This document shows positions 14,550 through 20,865 of a stretch of 20,865 bases of DNA, one piece after another (within the stretch, counting starts at the first letter, position 1; the number at the start of each line of letters is the position of its first letter). The position numbers and the translations under genes were made by a program. Under the pieces are notes generated by a model. The model did no database searches and was not told where the DNA came from. It saw only the letters and a list, made by a program, of their open reading frames with translations. Origin of the DNA: an uncultured bacterium (lineage in GTDB: Bacteria; Planctomycetota; Uabimicrobiia; Uabimicrobiales; JABWCH01); the NCBI GenBank assembly GCA_938003875.1, contig CALKWO010000320.1:1-20865 (forward strand). The letters are read 5' to 3'.

Positions 14550-17500
14550 ATGAATCATCAGGAGGAGATGCCTAATAGCTCTATGAACCGTCGCCAATTT
14601 CTGAAAATAGCGTCAAGTATGGGGTTTGGGGCTTTGATGGCACAAAATGGAAAGTTGTTTGCAGAAGGAAATGAAAGTCCTTTGGAATTTTACCCTCATC
14701 GGGAATGGGAAAAGACATACCGTGATTTGTATTCACCCGACAGTACCTTTACTTTCCTGTGCGCTCCCAATGACACACACAATTGCCTTCTCAAGGCTCA
14801 TGTAAAAAATGGTGTGATCGTGAGAATCGGAGCGAGCTATGGCTATGGCAAAGCACAGGATCTGGATGGAAACAAGGCTTCTGCACGATGGGATCCTCGT
14901 TGTTGCCAAAAAGGACTGGCATTGACAAGACGTTTCTATGGGGATCGCAGAGTCAAAAGCCCTATGGTTCGTAAAGGCTTTCGGGAATGGGTTGAAAAAG
15001 GATTCCCTCGTGATCCTGCTACAGGTAAGCCTTTTCCAGAATATTTCCGCCGCGCTCGTGATTCCTGGGAAAAAGTATCCTGGGAAAAGATCTCTGACCT
15101 GGCTGCAAAAGCCTTGATCAATATAGCGCAGACCTATTCTGGCAAAGAAGGCACAGCTCGGCTAAAGGCACAAGGATACGATGAGGAAATGATCGAAGCT
15201 GCCAGGGAGTCTGGCACGCAGTGTATGAAATTTCGTGGAGGTATGCCCCTTCTGGGTATGATCCGAATTTTCGGAATGTATCGCTTTGCCAATTCCCTTG
15301 TCCTTTTGGACAAACATATTCGCGGCGTGTCCCAGGAAGAAGCTCTGGGCGGACGTGGATGGGACAACTATTCCTGGCATACGGATTTACCGCCTGGACA
15401 TCCTATGGTGACAGGACAACAAACCGTAGACTTTGATCTTCATTCTTGCGAAAATGCCAGTCTGATAATCGTATGGGGCATGAACTGGATTGCGACAAAA
15501 ATGCCCGATGCTCATTGGCTTACAGAAGCGCGTGTAAAGGGAACGAAGGTCGTGCATATTGCCTGTGAATATAGCTCTACAGCCTGTAAAGCCGATGAGG
15601 TGGTTGTCGTGAGGCCAGGAACGACTCCTGCTCTTGCTCTGGCACTCGCCAATGTCATTGTCCAGGAAAAAATATACCACGAAGACTATGTCAAGAAATT
15701 TACGGATTTGCCTTTGCTGGTTCGCTATGATAACCTGAAGATTTTAAGAGCATCTGAAATCATTCCTGATTATAAGAATGCAGAGTTGCACAATAGAACC
15801 CAGGTCATCAAGCCAGGAGATAAAGTAGACCCTATACACCAGCAGAAAGACCAGCTCATTCCCGCTGCTTTGCGGGAAGAATGGGGAGATTTTGTTGTAT
15901 GGGACAAAAACAAAAATGCTCCTGCCCCGATTACAAGGGATCAGGTAGGCGAATATCTGGATAAATCTGGTTTGAGTCCTATGCTGGAAGGCGATTTTGA
16001 AGTTAAGCTGACCAATGGCAGCGCGGTTCGGGTGACAACGATTTTCAGCGTGATAAAACGCTATCTGGCAGAAAATTTCTCTTCGGAAGATGCGCAAGGA
16101 ATCACCTGGGCACCTAAAGAGAGCATTGTATCTCTTGCCCGTGACATTGCCAAAAACGCAGGGAAAACATTAATTGCAACAGGAATGGGGCCAAACCAGT
16201 TTTTCAATAACGATCTCAAAGACCGCGCTCTTTTCCTCCTGGGCGCACTCACGGGAAATATAGGCTATATTTCTGGCAATATAGGCTCTTATGCTGGTAA
16301 CTATAGAGTCGCTCTTCTGAGCGGATTCATCCAGTACATCAATGAAAACCCCTTTGATATTGAACTGGATCCTCAGAAACATGCCAGGCTCAAGAATTAC
16401 TGGCGTGCTGAATCAGCCCATTACTATAACCATGAAGACCATATTCTCAAGATCAAGGGAAAATCCTATACAGGAAAAACGCACATTCCCACACCGACAA
16501 AATCTCTATGGTTTGCGAATGCCAATTCGATTCTGGGCAATCTCAAATGGCATTATAACCTGGTACACAATGTACTACCCAAGATAGAGATGGTAGCTGT
16601 CAACGAATGGTGGTGGTCTACTTCCTGCGAACATGCAGACATTGTTTTTGCTGCTGATTCCTGGGGAGAGAGAAAGAAGCCTGATATGTGTTCTTCTGTG
16701 ACCAACCCTTTCCTTACCTTGTATCCAGCAAATCCTTTTCCCCGAATCCATGATACGAGAGACGATGTGGAAATCATCTCTATGGTGGGCAGGCGAATCG
16801 GCGAGATCATAAATGAGCCGCGATTCAAAGACTATTGGAAATTTGTGGAAGAAGACAAAGTGTCTGTGTACTTGCAGCGAATTTTAGACAAAAGCAGCAC
16901 AACCGCAGGCTACTCCTTTGAGGATTTGCATGAAAAAGCAAAGATGGGAATCCCTGCTTTGCTTATGAACCGAACGACTCCGCGTACTGTTGGCTATGAG
17001 CAAACAGCAGATAGTATGCCCTGGTATACCAAAACAGGTCGTCTGGAATTCTACCGTGATGAAAAAGAATTCATCGAACACGGGGAAAATCTGCCAGTCC
17101 ATAGAGAGCCTATTGATTCTACGTTCTATGAGCCGAATGTGATTTTAGGCAAACCTCATCCTTTTATCAAACCTTTGGGGCCAGAAGATGTTGGCATGAA
17201 GCGATCTGACCTGGACACAGAAAGCAGACAGGTACGCAATGTTGTCCTGTCCTGGGAAGAGCTTTCCAAAACCAAGCATCCTTTGATGGAAAAAGGCTAT
17301 CAGTTCATTTTCCATACACCCAAGTATCGTCATGGCTCTCATACGACTCCTACGGAAACCGATATTATTGCTGCTTTGTTCGGGCCTTTTGGTGATATGT
17401 GCAGGGAAGACAAACGTATGCCTTTTGTTGGTGAAGGATATGTGGACATTCATCCCCAGGATGCAAAAGACATTGGCATCGAAGATGGGGATTATGTTTG

Positions 17501-18020
17501 GGTGGATGCCGACCCTTCGGATCGTCCTTATCGGGGCTGGAAACCAGAAGACCCAGACTACAAGGTAGCACGTCTGCTTTGTCGCGCCCGATATTATCCA
17601 GGAACGCCAAGAGGAGTGACAAGAATGTGGTTCAATATGTATGGTGCAACGCCTGGCTCTGTCAAAGCCCATGAAACGCGTCCCGATGGACTGGCTAAAA
17701 ACCCTGAGACGAACTATCAGTCAATGTTCCGATATGGAAGCCACCAGAGTGCCACACGAGGATGGCTAAAACCAACGCACATGACTGATACTCTGGTTCG
17801 CAAAGGTGTGGCGGGACAGGATATTGGCAAAGGCTTCATGCCCGATATACACTGTCCGACAGGTGCGCCCAGAGAGGCTTTCGTCAAGATCACCAAAGCA
17901 GAACCAGGAGGAATTGGGGGCAAAAAGCTCTGGCTTCCTGCGGAAATGGGGCTTAGGCCTACGTATGAGAAAGAATCATTGAAATCGTATATAGACGGGA
18001 AATATATAAAGAGGAGTTAA
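14550..18020 (+). CDS. nxrA: Tat-exported molybdopterin catalytic subunit, NxrA-like (type II DMSO reductase family)
   Basis: This 1156-residue protein begins with a Tat signal (NRRQFLK at 13-19). The first Fe-S region reads Cys71-x3-Asp75-x3-Cys79, then RCC (Cys118/Cys119). Compared with the NarG pattern H-x3-C-x3-C...C, Cys replaces His and Asp replaces the middle Cys. The Mo ligand of type II enzymes is expected at Asp279 in the NYSWHTDLPPGHP stretch. WGMNWIATKMPDAHWLTEAR and VVVRPGTTPALAL are typical cofactor-binding stretches. Length and motifs match nitrite oxidoreductase alpha subunits best as I recall them, ahead of NarG, chlorate or selenate reductases. It probably interconverts nitrite and nitrate at bis-MGD outside the cytoplasmic membrane. 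Substrate and direction cannot be proven from sequence. ATG follows AGGAG by eight bases; nxrB starts two bases after the stop. Confidence 0.82.
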   Translation: MNHQEEMPNSSMNRRQFLKIASSMGFGALMAQNGKLFAEGNESPLEFYPHREWEKTYRDLYSPDSTFTFLCAPNDTHNCLLKAHVKNGVIVRIGASYGYGKAQDLDGNKASARWDPRCCQKGLALTRRFYGDRRVKSPMVRKGFREWVEKGFPRDPATGKPFPEYFRRARDSWEKVSWEKISDLAAKALINIAQTYSGKEGTARLKAQGYDEEMIEAARESGTQCMKFRGGMPLLGMIRIFGMYRFANSLVLLDKHIRGVSQEEALGGRGWDNYSWHTDLPPGHPMVTGQQTVDFDLHSCENASLIIVWGMNWIATKMPDAHWLTEARVKGTKVVHIACEYSSTACKADEVVVVRPGTTPALALALANVIVQEKIYHEDYVKKFTDLPLLVRYDNLKILRASEIIPDYKNAELHNRTQVIKPGDKVDPIHQQKDQLIPAALREEWGDFVVWDKNKNAPAPITRDQVGEYLDKSGLSPMLEGDFEVKLTNGSAVRVTTIFSVIKRYLAENFSSEDAQGITWAPKESIVSLARDIAKNAGKTLIATGMGPNQFFNNDLKDRALFLLGALTGNIGYISGNIGSYAGNYRVALLSGFIQYINENPFDIELDPQKHARLKNYWRAESAHYYNHEDHILKIKGKSYTGKTHIPTPTKSLWFANANSILGNLKWHYNLVHNVLPKIEMVAVNEWWWSTSCEHADIVFAADSWGERKKPDMCSSVTNPFLTLYPANPFPRIHDTRDDVEIISMVGRRIGEIINEPRFKDYWKFVEEDKVSVYLQRILDKSSTTAGYSFEDLHEKAKMGIPALLMNRTTPRTVGYEQTADSMPWYTKTGRLEFYRDEKEFIEHGENLPVHREPIDSTFYEPNVILGKPHPFIKPLGPEDVGMKRSDLDTESRQVRNVVLSWEELSKTKHPLMEKGYQFIFHTPKYRHGSHTTPTETDIIAALFGPFGDMCREDKRMPFVGEGYVDIHPQDAKDIGIEDGDYVWVDADPSDRPYRGWKPEDPDYKVARLLCRARYYPGTPRGVTRMWFNMYGATPGSVKAHETRPDGLAKNPETNYQSMFRYGSHQSATRGWLKPTHMTDTLVRKGVAGQDIGKGFMPDIHCPTGAPREAFVKITKAEPGGIGGKKLWLPAEMGLRPTYEKESLKSYIDGKYIKRS

Positions 18021-18022
18021 TC

Positions 18023-19153
18023 ATGGCCCGCGTTTATAACTGGCAAATTGCCCGCAAAATGAGTTACTGGTATGGGGAATCTCGTCCTAAACGTCAGTTT
18101 GCGGCTGTTTTCGATACTAACAAATGCATTGCGTGCCAGACATGCACTATATCTTGCAAAACTACCTGGACATCTGGCAAGGGGCAAGAATATATGTTCT
18201 GGAATAATGTAGAGAGCAAGCCCTATGGAGGCTATCCTCTTTCCTACGACCTCAAGGTTCTGGATATGCTAGGCAGCCAAAACTGGAAAGGAAACACCTA
18301 TCAGGGACAGACCTTGTTTGAAGCAGCACCAGCAGGAGAAAGAATTCTCGGATACTATCCCAGCCACAGAGAATACTCCTATCCGAATATCGGCGAAGAT
18401 GAAATCGCAGGTACTGTGGACAAGGGAATGCATCTGACACTTCCTAATATGGTATGGATGTTCTATCTCGCTCGCATTTGCAATCATTGTACCTATCCTG
18501 CCTGTCTGGGAGCATGTCCCAGAGGCTCGATATACAAACGCCCTGAGGATGGAATCGTTTTGGTAGATCAAAACAAATGCAGGGGATACCGAGAATGCGT
18601 CAAAGCCTGTCCTTATAAAAAAGTTTTCTTCAACAGTTGCACAGGCACCTCGGAAAAATGCATTGGTTGTTTTCCTGCAGGAGAGCAGGGAACACAGCCT
18701 CGCTGCTTCACGGAGTGCATTGGAAAGATACGCTTGAGAGGCTGGATCAATGTCCCTTCTCAGGCACAAGAGAACAACCCCATAGACTATCTTGTCCACA
18801 TCGAGAAAGTAGCACTGCCCTTATTCCCACAACTGGGGCTGGAACCGAATGTATACTATATTCCTCCGATTCATGTTCCTGAGCCTTATCTTGTGCAGCT
18901 TTTCGGCCCTGGTGCTCCTGCTGCCGTAGAAAAATACAAGGCATGCCATGAAAAAAATTGGAAGATGGCATCCCTGATCCAGTTGTTTGGATGTACGCCT
19001 CATGTTGTCTCAAAATTTGAATTGGAAGGCAATACGATTTCTGCCTTTAACGATAAGGCAGAAAAGCTCGTAAACGTTCCTGTTTCGGAGCCAGTGACAA
19101 TCCGCGAGCCTTTCGATACAAAACGCGCTGTTCCAAGAATGAATATAAATTAA
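18023..19153 (+). CDS. nxrB: Four-cluster Fe-S electron-transfer subunit, NxrB-like
   Basis: This 376-residue protein carries four Cys groups in the NarH/NxrB arrangement: Cys35/38/41/45; Cys153/156/161/165; Cys186/192/196; and Cys213/216/228/232. The third group reads CRGYRECVKACP, with Tyr189 where E. coli NarH has Trp in its three-Cys 3Fe-4S site; NXR and related beta subunits share this Tyr. KGQEYMFWNNVESKPYGGYP is typical of the type II family. It moves electrons from the first Fe-S cluster of the alpha subunit to the gamma haem. It has no signal peptide, so it is expected to travel with the Tat-exported alpha subunit. The start has GAGGAG six bases upstream. I judge it closest to anammox-type NxrB, from memory of the family. 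Confidence 0.85.
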   Translation: MARVYNWQIARKMSYWYGESRPKRQFAAVFDTNKCIACQTCTISCKTTWTSGKGQEYMFWNNVESKPYGGYPLSYDLKVLDMLGSQNWKGNTYQGQTLFEAAPAGERILGYYPSHREYSYPNIGEDEIAGTVDKGMHLTLPNMVWMFYLARICNHCTYPACLGACPRGSIYKRPEDGIVLVDQNKCRGYRECVKACPYKKVFFNSCTGTSEKCIGCFPAGEQGTQPRCFTECIGKIRLRGWINVPSQAQENNPIDYLVHIEKVALPLFPQLGLEPNVYYIPPIHVPEPYLVQLFGPGAPAAVEKYKACHEKNWKMASLIQLFGCTPHVVSKFELEGNTISAFNDKAEKLVNVPVSEPVTIREPFDTKRAVPRMNIN

Positions 19154-19197
19154 AACTAAAGTTCCAAAACATCGCAACACCCGCTAAATCGAACAGA

Positions 19198-19273
19198 CCC
19201 TGCTTTGCAGGGCTGCTCATTTGGCATAAATGAAATATAAAATAGGAAAAATGTAAATTTTTTCCACATTTTT
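19198..19273 (+). other. Two small hairpins in the nxrB-nxrC gap, weak attenuator candidate
   Basis: In the 149-bp gap after nxrB, CCCTGC-TTT-GCAGGG (19198-19212) forms a tight 6-bp hairpin without a T tract. AAAAATGT (19247-19254) can pair with ACATTTTT (19266-19273), giving an AT-only stem of 8 bp ending in T residues. Either could lower transcription into the gamma-subunit and chaperone genes, but both are weak. Confidence 0.3.
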
Positions 19274-19302
19274 TCGAAAATAATAGCATAAGGAAACAAT
19301 CC

Positions 19303-20196
19303 ATGAAATGGAAAATTTTTATAATAGCACTGACAATAGGGTTGCTGGCAGGATGCAAAGACGCTGCTACTAAAGCATCAGGCACAACATCGAAAAATCT
19401 GGTTGCCGCCTATGTAACAGAAGGTCTGGCTGACATTTCCATGAGCAGCAAGCTATGGCAGGATGCCCAGGAAATAAAGGCTTCTTTAGAGCCTCAGGAC
19501 ATAGCCATGCCAAAACTCATGCAGTCCCAGATAAAGGAAATTCGAGTAAAAGCCCTGTGTGATGATAAAAAACTGGCATTCCGATTGGAATGGGATGATG
19601 CTACTCAGGATACTATGCAGGAAAACGGCCTTTTCTCAGATGCCGTAGCCATACAGCTTCCCCCCTCTCCAGAGGCAGAACTGCCAGACCCTATGATGGG
19701 CCAATCGGATCGCCCTGTCCACATACATCTCTGGAAAGCCGCCTATCAAAGGCAGATCGAATTGGGAGATTGGAACCTACGCCAGGCACATCCCCACGCT
19801 TCGGTAGACCACTATCCTTTCGATGCTGCTTCTGGCGAGTCAAAAGAAAAGATGGAAAAACAATATAAAATCGCCTTAGCCTCAGGCAATCCTATATCCA
19901 GAAATCGTACTTCAAGCGTAGACGATCTGGTTGCCAACGGTTATGGCAAGCTGGCATTCCTTCCCCAACAGAATTCTATGGGATGGAGCCAGTGGCAGCA
20001 AGGGAAATGGACGGTCATCATAAGCCGTCCCCTATCTCAGGATTCTTCTTCCAAAGGAGGATTCAAACCAGGCCAGAGTACCTTCGTTGCCTTTGGAGTA
20101 TGGAATGGAGCAGAGAAACAGATTGGCTCTCGCAAAATGCGCACAGTATGGATTCCATTAATATTGAAAGGAAAAGCTCATGAATCCCAATCTTAA
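19303..20196 (+). CDS. nxrC: Haem-b gamma subunit with lipobox, NxrC / ethylbenzene-dehydrogenase-gamma-like
   Basis: This 297-residue protein starts with a signal peptide ending in the lipobox LLAGC (Cys18), predicting a lipid-anchored exported protein. The mature part resembles the EB_dh haem-binding family found as gamma subunits of ethylbenzene dehydrogenase, DMS dehydrogenase, chlorate reductase and NXR. It shows FRLEWDDAT, FSDAVAIQLP, HIHLWKA and GSRKMRTVWIPLIL. In this family one b haem is held by a Met and a Lys; the likely residues are Met131 or Met132 (DPMMGQ) and Lys278. The haem passes electrons between the beta subunit and a soluble or membrane acceptor such as the multihaem cytochrome. 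ATG 19303 has AAGGAA seven bases upstream. It overlaps the chaperone gene by 17 bp. Note the 149-bp gap from nxrB. Confidence 0.82.
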   Translation: MKWKIFIIALTIGLLAGCKDAATKASGTTSKNLVAAYVTEGLADISMSSKLWQDAQEIKASLEPQDIAMPKLMQSQIKEIRVKALCDDKKLAFRLEWDDATQDTMQENGLFSDAVAIQLPPSPEAELPDPMMGQSDRPVHIHLWKAAYQRQIELGDWNLRQAHPHASVDHYPFDAASGESKEKMEKQYKIALASGNPISRNRTSSVDDLVANGYGKLAFLPQQNSMGWSQWQQGKWTVIISRPLSQDSSSKGGFKPGQSTFVAFGVWNGAEKQIGSRKMRTVWIPLILKGKAHESQS

Positions 20197-20770
20197 ACCT
20201 TTTCTTACAATGGCAGCCAACTGGCAATTTTTTTCCCTGCTTTTCCGATATCCAGACAGCAAAGTCATACACAGAACAAACTCTTTATGCCAGGAGATAC
20301 TCCCATCTCTACAGCCTAAAGCATACAAAATAGCGAGCATCCTGTCTCCTGAACAAGCTGCTGTGTATCATGTACTCATAGGAAGTGCAGGCTCGATTTC
20401 CCCCTATGAATCAGACTACCAGATACCAGGACAGGAAGGAATCCACGACAAAGGTGCAATTCTGGGAGATGTTGCAGCATTCTACAAAGCCTTCCGCTTT
20501 GAATATGCCACAGATTTTCAGGAAGTCCCTGACCATGTTGCCGTAGAGCTTGCTTTCCTAGGCTATATAAAGCTAAAAGAAGCTTATGCCCTGGCTATAG
20601 AAAACCAGGAAGACTATCAAATCTGCGCTGATGCTGAAAAAAAATTCCTGAACGATCATCTTATGCCATGGCTACCCCAGTTCCTGGAAGGAATCCTGAA
20701 CCAATCCCAGGATACATTCTATCAAAAAAGTGCTTCTCTATTGCAAAATTTTATCTGGAATTGCCAATAA
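20180..20770 (+). CDS. TorD/DmsD-family molybdoenzyme assembly chaperone
   Basis: This 196-residue helical, cytoplasmic protein has the motifs of the TorD-like chaperone family: SPYESDY (74-80), GDVAAFYKAF (96-105), PDHVAVELAFLGYI (117-130) and FLNDHLMPWLPQF (156-168). Such proteins bind the Tat signal and apo-form of one partner molybdoenzyme, hold it until the Mo cofactor and Fe-S clusters are inserted, then release it to Tat. Its partner here is surely the alpha subunit encoded in the same cluster. The start ATG overlaps the gamma-subunit gene by 17 bp and has AAAGGA seven bases upstream, so translation is coupled. Length is normal for the family. Confidence 0.88.
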   Translation: MNPNLKPFLTMAANWQFFSLLFRYPDSKVIHRTNSLCQEILPSLQPKAYKIASILSPEQAAVYHVLIGSAGSISPYESDYQIPGQEGIHDKGAILGDVAAFYKAFRFEYATDFQEVPDHVAVELAFLGYIKLKEAYALAIENQEDYQICADAEKKFLNDHLMPWLPQFLEGILNQSQDTFYQKSASLLQNFIWNCQ

Positions 20771-20774
20771 GATA

Positions 20775-20810
20775 CACAGATTTTCAAAATTTTTATCTGC
20801 ATAATCTGTG
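20775..20810 (-). repeat. Second, inverted copy of the repeat core
   Basis: This 36-bp stretch, four bases after the chaperone stop codon, matches the reverse complement of 14302-14337 at 33 of 36 positions (both begin CACAGATTTTCAAAA on the compared strand). It keeps only an 8-bp self-complementary end pair (CACAGATT / AATCTGTG) rather than the long stem of the first copy. It shows that the element is dispersed, with at least two copies in 6.5 kb. Confidence 0.75.
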
Positions 20811-20865
20811 CCTACATTCCGCAGCTTCTAGGAAGAAAAAAAGTATTTTAAGCGGATAGAAGTAA

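Noticed and set aside
17145..17672. 175-codon open frame on the minus strand opposite the NxrA-like gene
   Set aside because: The plus strand encodes conserved molybdopterin-enzyme sequence throughout; the minus frame shows no domain and no ribosome site.
19198..19212. Hairpin after nxrB as an intrinsic terminator
   Set aside because: The stem is 6 bp and no T tract follows; kept only as part of a low-confidence hairpin feature.

Overview
The window looks like chromosomal DNA from a Gram-negative, moderately AT-rich respiratory bacterium. It carries a TonB system, Tat and Sec signals, a lipoprotein signal and multihaem cytochromes. My best guess is a planctomycete-like organism, possibly related to the anammox group (Brocadiales). 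Two things point there: the alpha and beta molybdoenzyme subunits resemble the nitrite oxidoreductase (NXR) clade, and a cytochrome bc operon includes an NAD(P)-oxidoreductase subunit. An anti-sigma factor fused to an alpha/alpha-toroid domain fits the same group. No rRNA or hydrazine genes are present, so the taxonomy is inference from remembered family features, not a search result.

Left part (1-6592): a MOP-type polysaccharide flippase converges on a tonB gene. Divergent from tonB is an ECF sigma factor, overlapped by a membrane-bound zinc-finger anti-sigma factor with a large extracytoplasmic toroid domain. A TonB-dependent outer-membrane receptor follows and ends at a clear intrinsic terminator. 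This looks like a regulated surface-uptake module.

Middle (6636-7814): a nitronate monooxygenase-like flavoprotein, then a near-perfect 24-bp-stem hairpin without a T tract, then a strong intrinsic terminator.

Right part (7880-20770): two respiratory operons in the same direction. The first encodes a cytoplasmic GltD-like NAD(P)/FAD/Fe-S protein, a Rieske protein, a long cytochrome b and a membrane-anchored nine-CxxCH cytochrome c, with overlapping or closely spaced genes throughout. The second encodes a Tat-exported type II DMSO-reductase-family catalytic subunit (NxrA-like), its four-cluster Fe-S partner (NxrB-like), a haem-b gamma subunit with a lipobox (NxrC-like) and a TorD-type chaperone. 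Read together, the molybdoenzyme exchanges electrons with a nitrogen oxide (nitrite/nitrate is the favoured pair), its haem b and the multihaem cytochrome carry them, and the bc complex links the quinone pool to a cytoplasmic NAD(P)(H) site, possibly for reverse electron transport.

The two operons are separated by 437 bp without a gene. This stretch is a nested set of inverted repeats built from short CACAGA-type units about 8-10 bp apart. A shorter inverted copy of its core lies just after the last gene.
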